64,000 bases of DNA from Planoprotostelium fungivorum. Taxonomy: Eukaryota; Evosea; Variosea; Cavosteliida; Cavosteliaceae. How positions within the stretch are numbered: the stretch's first letter is position 1; every line of letters begins with the position of its first letter. Shown here in pieces: positions 10,698 through 23,682 of the stretch. The stretch spans positions 1-64,000 of the forward strand of contig MDYQ01000257.1 of the NCBI GenBank assembly GCA_003024175.1. The letters run 5' to 3'. The notes beneath the pieces were generated by a model. It was not told the origin of the DNA. It did not search any database and was given only the letters and a program-made list of their open reading frames with translations. The position numbers and the translations under genes were made by a program.

Positions 10698-13600
10698 ATG
10701 GCCGATGTTTCATCACCCATCGAGATCAAACAGCCCAGTGTCAAGGTGAGTGAGCAGTACTCAGATTAGATGGATCATGATAGACATTAGGTCACACCTC
10801 CTAACACACCGCCAAAGACGAATCAACTGTCACCCAGAGATGGTGAGATTCATAGATTTATAGGATAGACATTCTTCACTCTCCAATCGATCGTCTAAAG
10901 TTAGATAAGCACCTTCTTCTGGCGGAAGAGAGAGACCTGGTCGAGCTGCTAGTTTCCATCAGTCACCTACAACCAAATCGATTCGGATATCATCCGAGGG
11001 ACAAGCGCGACCATTGGTCAAGAGAACCTCTATATCCACCGCGACACAACCGAAGCTCAGCAGCTCACCAGGTATAGCCCTCACTCCAGCTTTAAATCAC
11101 CACATCTCATTTTTCCAGATGGAAAGGAAAAGGAAGGAAAGAGCGAAGAAGCACAGAAACAATCTATCAGAAGGACCTCCATCAGCAATATGCCGCCGAA
11201 TAACAATACGCAACAGAAAACACCACGGACCCTGACCCGTTCCGTCTCCAGCTTGAAGCCAAACAACAGCGTACAATCTTCTCATTCGACTGGCAGCGTC
11301 ACCAAACCCAACGAGCGCATCATGAGGAGATCTGTCTCCACCCTTTCCAATCATGCACCCAACAATGACGTCACGAAACAACCCAGTGGTGGTCAGAGAA
11401 GACAATCCTTGACCAAGTCCAACTCAGCCGTGAAGCCCGCCCTATCTTCTGATTCGAAAGTGAGTCTCCACACACTGATCGCGACGGCTCATCCTCTACA
11501 GCGCAACTACACGAAAGGTCTAGAGATTCCCAAGAGAAAAATCAGCAATGGAAGCACCACCGCTCCCCCCGCCACACCCACACCGAGAGCCAGCACGAGA
11601 AATGAAGCTGCTCTGAGGAGATCGAAATCAGAGTTAACGAAGGGAGACGAGAAGAAGAGCACCACCGTCCCTCGTTTAGACGCCTCGAAGGTCGTCAGCC
11701 CGGCCAAGAGCGAGAAGAAGACCCTGAGAGGAGCGAGTGAGACCAAAATCGATGATGGAGCTGCAGCTCCAGCGAAAGAGATGGAGAAGAAGGCGATCGT
11801 CAGACGCCCTGCACCCACGAATCGAAAGGCACCGACGAACATCAAGACACTGAGGTGAGAGAGGGGGAGACGAGAGTTGAAGGGAAACAGGGACAATGCA
11901 TCGAAATTAGAAGCCAAGGAGGGGGAGAAGGAGAGCGGTGTAAATCAGAACAGGAAAGCGGCTTACATCAATGACACTGTGGGAGGGATGGGACTGTTGG
12001 CTTCTGTGGCCAACATGAAGGCGAAGGAGGCTGTCTTCGTCGCTGCAGATCAGGTTCGTTTGATGGACTCATTCTACGATCATTACTATATCGTTTAGAG
12101 TCACCCTCAATTTCATCTCATCATCCAATGTCAGATGAACATCTCATTTCTTTCAGGTCAAATTGAAAGCGGGAGCAGAAATCAATGCAAACACGATGAA
12201 ATTGCTGCGAGTGAAGGGTGAGACGCAGGAAGAGGAGAGGAACTGAGAGGTGAATAGGAAAGAAGAGAGTGTCGCTCCGTCTGGTAGAGGCCAAATACGA
12301 GAGTCTGAACGAAGGAGACACGTTCATATTAGAGGACAAGGATGTACTGTATGTCTGGAGTGGTAAAGAATCGAATCGAATGGAGAGAACGAAGGCAGCC
12401 GATCTCGCCAGAAGAATCAACGCGAAAGAGAAGGGAAACAGAGCGAAGATCATCGTCATGGATCAGAAGGAGAAATCTGATGACGAACCAAAGTGAGATA
12501 ACATTGGATATGATGTAGATTCGAGAGTTGAGAGGATGTTAGGTTCTGGAAGTTGTTGGGAATCAGCAGTGGAAAGAATGATAAGGGATTGAGTGATGAG
12601 AAGAGCGGTGGTTCTGATGACACAGAAGATCAAGGACATCCCTCAGACACTCTTTACAAGTGATACCTCATACCTCACACAATTCATCATTCAACATGAT
12701 CATCATTCAACATGATCAACATCGTATCATCACGACATGATCATGCGACTGACCATGAGCAGACTGATCGGAAGCGGACAAGAGAAGACCTTGGAGAAAG
12801 TGGCCGGCGGAAAATTAGGGCAAGAACTCCTCAGCAACAAGGAGGTCTTCGTGTTAGACTGCGGTGACGAGCTCTTCGTGTGGTCCGGAAAATCATCTCC
12901 AAATCCCCTGCGAGCCGTTGCCATGAATTTGGCCCGTCAGCTGTACCAAGACACCCCCAGGAACACTTGGTCCCTCCTCTCCAAAGAGGCCGACGGTGCC
13001 GAATCCATTCGCTTCAAGCAGAAGTTTTGGAACTTCAAGGTGAAGGAGAGATCTTTACCTCAGCTGATCGGGGCAGGATGATCTCCCCATCGTGAGCCGA
13101 GGGGTGATCAAATCGAACATTGCCACGAAGAAAGAGAAGGTCTTTGATGTCAAGGAGATGGTGAAGGACCCACCTGCCCTGGACGATGCGGTGGACGAGG
13201 GAGGCGATCGACTGAAGGTGAGAGGGAGAAGAGATGAGGCTGATCCTCTCAGATGTGGATCGTCGATGGAGATTCGAAGCAGAGTGAGTATCCAATCGAG
13301 ATGAGGGGGCACTTCTTCGACAAGGACAGTCTGCTGTTTAAATACACTTACAAGGGAAACGAAAAGTTGTACGAGGGAAGCAAAGACACCGCTCGATTCA
13401 AAGACCTCCACATCATCTACTTCTGGCAGGGCCACGCCAGTGGTCACGTGAGTCGAGCTCGAGTTGGTAGGTGGCTGATTTTCGAACAGAAGAAGAAGGG
13501 ATGGAGTGCCATGCTGACGAGTGATATGATCAAGGAGACGACGGGAGACACTTCGTCATCCATTCGAGTTCCCGAGGGAAAAGAGTCCCGTCACTTTTAC

Positions 13601-14706
13601 AACCTCTTCGATCACACTCTCTTTGTACACAGAGGACACCTACCCGTGAGTCCTCGCACACTATCATACGGTGTAGCTGAATGGAACAGGATTTTGATAA
13701 GAAGGAGGGAGCTCTGCTCTACCAGATCAGGGGAACACCATCCGTAGATCTTCGAATCGCACAGGTAGAATGCAACAAGATGTCTTTCAACTCGAACGAT
13801 GCCTTCTTCCTCTTAGAAGGCGACACGTGTTACGTGTGGTTGGGTCAGTACAGCCGATACACCGACGCGATCGATCTGTTGAAGGAGAAATCGAAGAGCG
13901 TGAGAAAGGTGAGGAGAGAAAGAGGAAAGAGAGATTGAGAGAGATAGGGAGAGAGACAGATCACCACAGTCAAAGAGGGAGAGGAGCCCACCTCCTTCTG
14001 GGAGATCGTGGGAGAGGGAGAATACTACAGACGACAGAATGCTTACACGAGAGTATTCCACTGTCATTATGGAACCGGAGTCTTTGCTGTGAGGAAGAGG
14101 TCGAATGATGAAGTTGATCGATGTCAGGTGGACAGAATACCACAATATGCACAAGAGGATCTAGTGGAGAGAGATCTGATGATCGTCGATACAGTGGACG
14201 GAGTGTTTGTGTGGAGAGGCTCAAAGTCAGACAAGACGAAAGAGAGGAGCGTATTCGAGGCGGCCGTAGAATATTCGAAATTAGCCAAGAGAGGAGAGAC
14301 TCAATCAGAAGTTTATCTCGTCGATTCACACACCGAGCCCTACGAATTCATCAGGTGAAGCTTGTTGACTCGAATTCGTTTTCACTGAGGTCAGTGCATT
14401 CCAAGGATGGGATAGATCGAAGACGAAACAGATGACACCCATAAATGAACTGAAGAAGGTGAAGGACATCCTCAATGAGTACACGAGGACCTACACCCTG
14501 GCTGAATTAAGCGCCACCGTAAAACCAGCAGGATTAGATTCCAACGCATTAGAGGTAATTCTTGTGTTCAAATCATGAATTCACCGTGTCAGACGTATCT
14601 ATCCGATGCAGAATTTGGTAAGGTATTTGGAGTGACGAAAGAGGAATTTGCAAAGCAGCCGGCATGGAAGAGATTAGGACAGAGGAAGAAGCACGGTCTA
14701 TTCTGA
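10698..14706 (+). CDS. Villin-like protein: Ser-rich N terminus, gelsolin repeats, headpiece
   Basis: Actin-binding protein of the villin/supervillin class. The first 300 or so residues are basic and serine/threonine rich ([30 protein letters not shown]) and look disordered. Gelsolin-like segments follow: [72 protein letters not shown] and [16 protein letters not shown], with FWKLLG and FWEIVG between them, so about five recognisable segments. The C terminus is a villin headpiece: [13 protein letters not shown], then [13 protein letters not shown], including the actin-binding KKxxGLF end. Length about 1,000 residues. The long N-terminal extension resembles supervillin or Dictyostelium gelsolin-related proteins more than vertebrate villin. 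The ATG at 10698 begins [11 protein letters not shown], with an intron soon after. The stop is 90 bases from that of the convergent secreted-protein gene. Confidence 0.86.
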
Positions 14707-14795
14707 GAGTGTTGTATCATAAAACCTTGCTATCATGGATGTGAATGAAAAACCCAGCTACGGTGAAGGGTAGTTTATTTTAATCATACAGATAA

Positions 14796-15951
14796 TTAGA
14801 GCTTGATGTCGATGTTGACGAACATGTAAGTTCCGGAGACAGCCTTGGGGTCGAGGTTGGCAACGACACGACCGGTGTTCTTGTCGAAGACGGAGGGAAC
14901 GATGGAGAGGACGTCGTTGACGACACGGACGAGTCCTGGAGTTCCGCTGGTCAATCCACCGACGTTCAGAACGGGTGTGACAAGGGTGACAGAGGTGGCA
15001 ACCTGATGGATGTCAGGAGAAATCATCTAAGAGATAGCATCACCTCAGCGGAGACATCGATGCAGATGGCGACTTGGACTTGTCCGTGGATGAGTCCGGC
15101 GGTACCGATGGGGGCGAAGCCGACGGCGGGGAGGGCAACTTGAACGTTAGCCTTGACACCGACATTCACTTGCATGTCCACACCAGCCTGAACCACGTCA
15201 TTTGACATCACGGCGCTATCCTTCTCACCTGGACGTTGAGGACGGTGGTGGTACCGAGGATACCTCCGAGGAGGCTTCCGAGGGGCAGGATGGAGCCCAG
15301 GATGCCCTGAACGGGGGCCAAGAGACCACCGGTGGAGGGGAGAGCGATGGCGATGTTGGCAGCGACGTTGGCGTGAACGTAGATGCTGGTGCTATAGGTG
15401 GTGGCAACGACCAATCCCTTTCCACTGAGGAGACCTGGATGAATCAGCATGTCACGTGGAGAAGGAGACTCACCAGAGAGGAGGTTGTTGACGAGTCCCT
15501 GAGAACCGAGGATACCCCCGACGAGTCCAGTGTCACCGAGGAGTCCACCGACGATGGGAAGTCCTCCCAACAATCCTCCCACGATGGGTAATCCGGTCAA
15601 GATGTTGCCCTTTCCTCCGTTGTTCGATCCCAAGAGGTTTCCGACGATGGGTAGACCGCCAGACTGTCCTCCAAGAAGGTTTCCAACGATGGGTAGACCG
15701 CCAGACTGTCCACCGAGGAGGTCTCCAACGATGGGTAAACCACCAGACTGTCCACCGAGGAGGTCTCCGACGATGGGTAAACCACCGGATTTACCTCCAA
15801 GAAGGTCTCCCACGATGGGTAAACCACCAGAGTTACCTCCCAAGAGACCATCTAAGAGACCTCTACGGTCGTGTTGGTTGTGGACGGCAGGGGTGGCTGC
15901 GGCAGCGAGAATGAGACAGGCTAAGGCGAGAGAGAGTACACGTGTGTTCAT
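14796..15951 (-). CDS. Secreted GLPIVG-repeat protein
   Basis: Unknown function. A typical signal peptide starts at the ATG (MNTRVLSLALACLILAAAATPA). It is followed by five copies of the 14-residue unit LLGG(N/K/Q)SGGLPIVG(D/N), then degenerate copies (GLPIVGGLLGG). The second half, over three exons, is a non-repetitive region rich in V, A, N and I (VNVGVKANVQVALPAVG, ATSVTLVTPVLNVGGL, MFVNIDIKL) that may fold as beta strands. There is one cysteine in the mature part that I noted (AICIDV). Repeats rich in G, L and P with a signal peptide suggest an extracellular-matrix, cell-wall or stalk protein. That role is inference. Confidence 0.85.
15646..15855 (-). repeat. 42-base tandem repeat, five units
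   Basis: Units begin GATGGGTA at 15646, 15688, 15730, 15772 and 15814, exactly 42 bases apart, and encode the 14-residue GLPIVG units of the secreted protein. The differences between units are mostly single bases, some changing Q to K or N and D to N. Confidence 0.93.
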
Positions 15952-16314
15952 CTTTACTTCGTTGGTGTGATGCTACTTTGCTGTGAAGTGGCTGGCTTCG
16001 AATGATGTCCTAAGATCGCAAGCGTAGGCTTTGGAGGTGGGAGCCACCCGAGGATTCCTCCAAGAAGTAGCCGAGGGGGCTCCAGAGATTGGATGAATAT
16101 CTTGACAGATGTGGATGTCACAGCGGAATTTAGGATGCGACCCTCAATCTTAACGCGTTTAGGAGGATCTCGCGGAATCAAAATGAGACAATGCAATGAC
16201 GATTGTCGATGTGATGGGTCATATGAGGTCTCAAGGCTCAACAGATGCGGAACTGAGAGGGTGAGGGTCTTCCACAATTTAAGGTGAGATGTTGTTGAAT
16301 TTATTGTAAGGTTA
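15952..16314. other. Intergenic, no gene seen
   Basis: About 360 bases between two minus-strand genes: the promoter of the secreted repeat protein and the 3' end of the glycosyltransferase. Open frames on both strands here have no start context or family features. Confidence 0.5.
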
Positions 16315-18157
16315 TTAAGCTCTCATCTTCGCCAGCGCTGCTCTTGTCTTCTCGATGGAACTCTCATACACGTCTCCCATCTCTTCCAATTTTTGTCTCA
16401 TTCTGTCTCCATCTTCTCCTCTCACAGCTGTGAATACCTGTCTCAACTCCTCTACAATGCTATCGTCTGTCGCTGCGATGGTTCTTCCGTTCTCATACAT
16501 GACTCTACCCTTGGCAGGTCCAGTGGCTGTCTGTTTCAATTGCACTCCGACTTGTAGCTTCCTACACGAAATGAGAAATTGTCAATAACTTCAACATCAC
16601 CCTTCGAGAAACAATGAGACAACAGGCTGATCAGCTGTGTAGGGACAGATGATGAGAGGAACTTTGAGCGAGAAACACTCTTGAGCGGTAGTGAAACCAC
16701 CGTGACTCAGCATGGCAGCTGTGACCGAGTGAGAGAGTACAGCTAGTTGTGGGACCCAGGGAACGATGAGACCTGGCGAGGGGTGAGAAACAGGGGGAGC
16801 TTCCAGAGAATGTTCACCCCTTCCGGACTGTTGTACCCTTTCGGTAGTGTTGGCGGGTAAGTTGAGTTTACCAGAGAAAAGAAAAGGAATGGGAGGTTCT
16901 ATGTTCAATAGTGTGTCAATGATGAGATTGACGGTGCGAGAGTCGTGCATGAATAACGAGCCGAACGAAATATACAAGAGCGACTTCGGTCCTGTACACT
17001 TCAGTCGTGACGTGATGGCGTGATCATCACCATTCTGTTTCAGTTGAGCATCCAAAAAATTGAGCGATTGCTGAACATCTCCTGCGGTCTGATCCGGCTG
17101 AATGACAGGTGTCAATGAACACACATGCTGGAGTGCCTCACCTCTCTCAATGCTCTGTCTAAACCTCTCACGGGGTGCACGGAGGATATCGCTCCCAGTG
17201 AGAAACACGACACGCCTTTCTTCGTCAGTGCCTGGAAGGCCTCGGGCTCCCATTCCTCTTGTGAATAGATGATGGCTCCATCGAAAGCCTCCTCGAACCT
17301 TTGCTCATGTCACACATACACGAGAAATTGTGATTCTTACAGCTGGCTGATGTAACTGACCATACACACGAAGGCAGGAGGATTTGCTGGAAGTAGCTCG
17401 TAATCGTAACGTGTGGGACATCCTGGTAAGGTGACTTCTTTACCCTTCACATCACAGTAGGCCTGCACCCATCAGGATGATTATGAATAGAGCAAACAAA
17501 CTTGAACTACGGCGGCTTCTACTTCGTGAGGTTTAGCATCTGGACCAATCATAGCCTGTACGTTGGAAGCCAACGGAGCCGACATGGGATGATTGGGCTC
17601 GTACAGAAACGCCCACAAACTGTACATGGTTTACACACCGCAACGAAAACAAAAACTCACCTGGTGGCGGTGCTGGGCCACATTCTATATATCTTGACGT
17701 TTTTTATGGCCTTTAGCTCTGCAGCAGGAGGTATCTGGATACCATCATAGGCTATAGCATCTACGGCAGGAAAGCTTCCGTCACCGTCATGGATCTCTCT
17801 GAAGATCTTGACAGTCGCATCTTTCATCAACTGCACGAAGGCAGGGACGTCTACGGATTTCTCATCGAGATTACGATTTACACCCATGTTGTAATCCTCT
17901 CGAGTCAACAATCGAATTCGATCAGGAATAGGACCTTCTACGGCACACTCGGTCTGTTGTCTGGCCTGCATTGAGTGAGCGATGATCTTCGCTCCACGAA
18001 AGACGTTCACCAATTCATAATGGTCTTGCGTGACAAACAGGGTGATGTGGATATTCGGATCTGCTAGTATCATCTTGGCGGCTGCACAGCATGCTTGTCT
18101 CAGGTGGCTCCACCCCAAAGAAAAAGGCACCATCATGATGTGATAAGTAGAAGCCAT
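16315..18157 (-). CDS. UDP-glycosyltransferase, GT1 type
   Basis: Transfers a sugar from a UDP-sugar to a lipid, sterol or small metabolite. The protein (about 520 residues) starts MASTYHIMMVPFSLGWSHLRQ, a typical N-terminal acceptor-side strand, and the donor half carries SLLYISFGSLF, VPWVPQLAVLSHSVTAAMLSHGGFTT and ECFSLKVPLIICPYTADQ, which correspond to the GT-B donor-binding loop with its HGG. It ends with a helix RAALAKMRA. No signal peptide or C-terminal membrane anchor is visible, so it is probably cytosolic, unlike animal UGTs. At least five introns; the middle joins (17250-17650) were only partly checked. Substrate cannot be told. Confidence 0.87.
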
Positions 18158-18600
18158 TGCGTTCGTCTGTTTCTGGTAGAATAGAGTGAGCTGACCTCTC
18201 GGCAGATCCGGATCGGGGATCGGAGTGTGTCAGGTGGTTCACACAATACACGGAAACTTCCATCTATTGTGCGAATATTTACCTTTCTTTAGCACGCGGT
18301 ACGATAACGCAACATCACCATGGATACTCGTCTTCTCAACTCTTATCTGAAAAGGTAAATAATCGCTTGACCGCACAATATTTTCGTAGCTACGTGCAAG
18401 AGAACAGCATAGTTCACACAACCAGATCTACCGTCTGATGGAAGTAGTATCGTGTGATGTTGTTGTATGGTCGATTTATGAGTTCCCGTGGGAGTTAAGG
18501 TGATCAGTTGACGATATCTTCGATCTTAATCGGCTTTGTGCGACGATAAAACAAATTCAAGAGAAAACGGTGGTTCATTCTCGAATCTATATACATTCCT
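18158..18600. other. Intergenic, no gene supported
   Basis: About 440 bases between two minus-strand genes; should hold the glycosyltransferase promoter. A plus-strand ATG at 18319 with a short intron gives only 27 residues and was not called. Confidence 0.45.
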
Positions 18601-21042
18601 CTACATCGCATTAAACGAAAACAAATGAGCAGTCTCTTTCTTGATCCTCTCGTCCTCCACCTGCAATAGATCAACTTGTATCCTCCTGGCAGTCATCACC
18701 TTTTCTCTCCACCGAAAGAAGATGATGGTCGCAGCGATGACGATCAACGTGGTGATCACAGTCACGACCACCCACAACAGGAGACCAGAATGTTTGATGT
18801 AAAGATCCAGCTGCCATTCGTCGGGTGAGTCCAAGGGAAAAGGTACGGCCACCAACTGAGAATTTGGAATGATACAGATCCACATCGAGTAGTGCACCGC
18901 CTTTGCGATCGGCAGTCCTGCGTACACTTGTTCGATGTAATTACTCGTTCTACCCAGACCAAATAGAATGTAAGGCAGAGAGAGACTGTTGTGCCCCGAT
19001 TGAGTCAACTGCGCTCCTGTCCATTGTCAGCCAACGTGTCACGGCTTAAAGAATGACCTTGAATGGCCTTTTGGTTTCCGTGGATGTCAGAGATTGTGTA
19101 TTTGAACGAGGCACCGTACTGATTCACGCCGTAAGGTTTCGGTGTCGTGAAGGTCATAGAGCTACCGCTCCCACACCATCCAACGCAGAGTCCATTCAAT
19201 GCTTCGTCATTCAGCCTCCACCTCTCGACTCACACTCACCCATCGTCTTCAAGAAGAAGGCATCGTTGACTAAATTATTGTAGACGAGTGATACTCTCTC
19301 CTTGTTCCCGTGCATCACGATGATGTCTAATTTCCCCTACTTCATTCAGCGAGAGGGAAATGAAGATGGATCACCTTCTCATCTAGATCCAAGAAGGCGG
19401 CCGTGTGAACGTCCTCGAAGAGAGAGAGGTCACCCGAGGTGGTGCCTAACGGAGCGAACGATCTCCCACCACATCCCTTTCCCTTCTCTCCTTCAGTTCT
19501 CCCTCTCTCGATGACTTTCACCTCGCAGGGTAGATTCATCAACAGTTGAACCTTCTTCTCTCCCTCGTCTGATCTGTAAGGAACGAGAAGATCAGGATAG
19601 CCGTCTCGATCGACGTCTCCCGCCCTGATGTACAGAGTGTTGCTTCTCTCATCCACCAATAGATAATGCTCTATGGAGTACACGTTGTACCCTTCGAAAA
19701 GGTCGGAATCTGGCTGAGATTTGACGGGTGGGAAGTTCAACTTGAAATTTGGGTCTGCAGAGCATAGATTTGATGTCTTTCTGCAATTGTCCTCCGCGAT
19801 CCAATCGTTCTTGCAGAGGGATATCTGCTGGTTGTAGACGACGTGGATCTCGCTGCGAGTGCAGTGTGGCCAAGCCTCGCAGACGGGATAGAGGATATCG
19901 ATGCTACCACTTCCATCCAAATCAGTAAAGGTCAATTGGCCCGTTCCTATTTCAAATCAAAATGTGATCATCATGACGATCACGATGTTGATGAAGATGT
20001 GATTGGATTTACCTTTGGGAATTTGTATGGACTGATGATGTCTAAATCCGTCCTTGACATTCAACCAGATCTCCACATATCGAACGTTAGATGCATCGAC
20101 ACTAGTGATGACCAGATCTGACAGACAGTCTCCGTTCAAATCTACGAATGAATTGGAATGAGGTGTGTACAGCCTTCGTCCTCCCAGCTCTCCATCTCTC
20201 TGTTGCTTCTCCCTGTCAACCGTGTCAGAATGACACTCGGTAATTTACCACTCTGCAGATCTCTCACTTTCTGAATGAATCTCCCTCGTTGATCCAAAAG
20301 GTCATCTGACCCTCATGTTCACCGAACAGATCAGGTCTCGCATCACCATTGACGTCTAAAACGAGGATATCACCGTCAGCAGTGCCGAACTTGATATCAC
20401 TGAGAACTGATCATCCATCAGTTGAATCATCATGGGTTACGAGACATACCCAATCGGTTGTGATCACCGTACCAAAGTTCGAGTTCCTTTCCCGTCTCTC
20501 GATCGCCCACGATGAGTACGTCTAAAGACCCGTCGAAATTGAAATCGGCCGTGATAATATTGTCTCCTTTCGTTGCTTTCACTCTCACATTGGTGGACAT
20601 GAATTTCCAAGCGTCTGTCTAATCTTTAATCATCACAGATCGAGATGGCGGAAGTAATCACCGTGATTCCATGTCCATATTTCTATCCATGCTTCACTCG
20701 AATCAGATGATCCTCCAGTTAACATGATGACATCCGTACTGTTGTTCTAATGAGAATTCTTCGAATGATTCTGACTCACAATCGGTCGCTGTTGAAATCA
20801 CCCAGCGATGCGATTCTACTGAATGAAGTTCGTTCTCTGTTGATGCCCATGTCGATGTTTTTGAGATCAAATAACTTGGATTCACGAAAATGTGGCTCGT
20901 TCGATGGGTTCGGTGAGAAGAGATTGGATGTCGACGACGTATCCATTTTGATCGTTTTCGTTCTGAGAAGCATGTATATGGCTACCGAAGATATAAAGAG
21001 ACCCACGGCCAGAGCTGCTCTCGACCTCTTGGAGCGAAACAT
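18601..21042 (-). CDS. ITFG1: ITFG1/TIP-like FG-GAP membrane protein
   Basis: Homologue of the T-cell immunomodulatory protein/LINKIN family, a conserved type I membrane protein with an integrin-alpha-like extracellular beta propeller. Start chosen at MFRSKRSRAALAVG, giving a signal peptide or signal anchor (AALAVGLFISSVAIYMLL). FG-GAP repeats show as calcium-loop motifs DFNSDR, MNGDCLSDLVI, DLDGSGSIDILYPV and DVDRDGYPDLLVPYR. The C-terminal part is characteristic: LGRTSNYIEQVYAGLP, then WICIIPNSQLVAVPFP, one TM segment (LLLWVVVTVITTLIVIAATIIFF) and a short cytosolic tail ending HLFSFNAM, close to the HRFHFDAM end of the human protein. Many exons, about 10. Confidence 0.9.
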
Positions 21043-21219
21043 GTTGAAGGCGAAGATGAAGAGATGCGACTGAAGCGCCCTTCTTTTCTTCTGTGAGGGC
21101 TCCACCTTTGACTCAGGCCACTCGAATTAGAGTCGTGTACGATGAATCGATGAGGTGGCTGCCGATTAGCTCTCAAAGAAAATGCGGCAATCTACAAACA
21201 AACAATCATTATCCGACGT

Positions 21220-23682
21220 TTATTGTTCAGGTTTCGCTCCCCTGTGTAAAGCCATCGAAGCTCTGAACTGCTTCCTCCTATCGCTGGGTGATAGTGTGGC
21301 CTCCGGTTCTGGACTTGTCCTCTCCTTCCAATTCGAGGAGGGTGGTGTCACCGTGACTGTCCTCTGCACCGCACTGCTTCCCTCTTGCGTCGTTGTTTTG
21401 TGTGTCACCACTTTCCTCTCGGTCTTCTCGTCTTCCGGCTGTGAGGGGCTCTTCTGCACCTGTCCTTCACCTCGCTTGACCGGCTTTAGAATGGGAGCCA
21501 CCGATCCCGCCTGGAGGAAGGCGGTGGGAATCACAGTGCTAGCCATGGTGTGATCGAACGCGGCGTAGTTGGACCTGGAATTATTCTTTGTCTCTTTGAC
21601 TTCGGTGGGTGCGGGAGGTTCTTCCGTGATGACTGAGCGGTGGAGACCCAGGGTGGTGAGGTGGTGTTCGTCAGAGATGGGAGGGGGGAGGCCGAAGGAG
21701 GTGGAGTCCATGGAATGACGGAAGCTTCCGGTCTTACCGCGAACATCTGCGAGATCGATCAGATTTGAAAGAGGACATCGATAGAAGGTACACGATGATG
21801 ACATCATGATGGATGATGATGAACGGTGGAAGGCTCACCCGTGTGGGAGGCATCGATCGAGTGGCGTCTCTCCTTCTGTACACCTCTGGGTGACAGTTGC
21901 AACTTTGACAACAACTCCGCATTCGGAGCGTCGGGGACCTCGTCGATATTCTTGGGAGACTGTTGAAAGGAGATGACCTGTCTCCCTCAGTCCCTCCCTC
22001 CCTCTCATCTCACCTTCATCTGTGAATCTTGTATGTACTTTTGTATGTCACCCAGCCACTCTTTCTTCTCCTCTTTCGTCTTCACTTTGAACGAGTACGC
22101 GTTCGCTCCCGATTGGAGTCGAAAGAGTTGTCGATTCTCTGCGGTGCGTCAGAGACGAAGGTGAACCGTTCGATCACTCGTGTCGTTCTCTCTTCGGATG
22201 CTGACGATTTGGGCGTAGTTATCGATGTTGATCTTCTCCACCAATTTGAGTCTCTGGTTCGATTTCTCCTGCGTGATCAAGAGCATGTCGTTCATCAGGT
22301 ACAACTGATGGATCTCTCCCGCGTATTTCGCCGGACCGAAACGAATCAATCGTCGATGTGCTTCACACAGATCCTATTCATCATCAGTCTCCCTCCCCCT
22401 CTCATCGTTCACCTCCACTTTTGGCTCTAATCGATTATACAACGAGATCAAGATGTTAAAGTATTCAGCCTCCTTCTTCTTATCGTTGATGAGAGAGGCC
22501 ACACCCTTCACCTTCTCCAGAGCTTCTGATAGGTTGTCCTTGTCAATGTGATAGTCGGGTGTGTTCTTGTCCAGGTCAGTCAGTAGCATGACGTATCTGG
22601 GTATTCGCTGTCTGTGTCAGACGTCACAAATGTCTGTCTCTGTGTCACTTGTATGGGCATGATGAGGAACTGAAGAGACGATCAATGGTCATCGACAGTG
22701 GAGGTGCACTCACGGCATTCAATGGAAGATGGTTGCATTCGGGATGATTGTCCTGGGCCCACTGATGATGTCATCAGATGATGAAGGACGTCTGAAGCCG
22801 ACTCACTCTGAGGTAATCGTTGAAGAGGGGCTCTTGCGTCTGCAGCTTTTCGATCGTACCGAGCGCCACATCGTAATTGTTGACGTACGCAACGTAGATC
22901 TTCAAGAAATCACTCTGGACTGATGTCAACGAGATCGATGAGGGTCGATGAGAACACACCAGTGCCAAGAAGATGTCACCCAATTGTTGTGTCCAACACC
23001 ACACGTTCACTCTCGATTCCAGTTGACTCTGACCGTTCGTCAGAAATCTCGTCAAAAAGAGTCTGTTCACCATGATGCTCGTGTTGTATGAATGTATGAC
23101 TTCGATCTCGGAGAAGATCTTGCGGACATCTCCGGACGTGATGATGCGAAGGGTTGGTGGTGCAGAGTTATCGTTCTCTTCTGAGACGAGTCAGAAGGGT
23201 CAAGTTATTTGTTCGATCTACCCGCTGTGAGGTCTGCTCTTCGTGAAGAAGTACTGGCGGGTAACTTTTGTTCATTGGTCAGTGCGACAACAGATAGTGG
23301 TCGAAGATAAGTCTGATTGTGATTAGGTCAGGTGATTCGACATACCACCACACCTGTATGAGGATGTGCAGTGAGTTCACATAAGATTGTTCTGTTGAAA
23401 GGATCTCTGCTGCAATTCTCGATCGCCGCACTGTTGGTTTGTGTGAGATCGCATCCCGATGAGAATGATGTCACCCTCCATCGTCTTCCATTCTTGATGC
23501 AATTTTCTGGATAACAATCCCCTACACGCAGCTTGGAGTGTCAAGAGTATCCCCCTTGCATATATCTCCTCCCTCTTCTGTCTTTCGATGGCGTCCAAAC
23601 GTGCTCTCTCCGCATCCTGTCTCTCCTTTCGGGCTTGTATGTCTCCTCTTCTTATCTCATCAATAGACGTGCTGTTCCCCAT
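21220..23682 (-). CDS. RhoGEF (DH-PH) with myristoylation site and IQ-like motif
   Basis: Activates Rho/Rac GTPases by nucleotide exchange. The N terminus MGNSTSIDEIR fits the MGxxxS/T N-myristoylation consensus, then a charged helix (ARKERQDAERARLDAIERQ) leads to ILLTLQAACRGLLSRKLHQEW, an IQ-like calmodulin-binding segment. The DH domain runs from RKIFSEIEVIHSYN through FLTRFLTNGQSQ, SDFLKIYVAYVNNYD and NAFLIMPIQRIPRYVMLLTDL, the last being the DH core helix. The PH domain follows (AGEIHQLYLMNDMLLITQ, then SFKVKTKEEKKEWLGDIQKYI). The tail of about 250 residues is S/T/P rich and basic, probably disordered. Two membrane devices (myristate and PH) suggest constant or calcium-tuned membrane recruitment; this is inference. 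Confidence 0.88.

Noticed and set aside
15202-15970. Plus-strand frames opposite the secreted repeat protein, with regular TMGRPPD units
   Set aside because: Regular only because the 42-base repeat is; the minus frame has a signal peptide and correct splice sites.
16093-16287. Plus-strand 64-residue frame between two minus genes
   Set aside because: No motif, no intron and no polyA support; lies in a promoter.
18319-18436. Plus-strand ATG, MDTRLLNSYLK, with a good short intron
   Set aside because: Gives only 27 residues before a stop and has no support beyond the splice-like bases.
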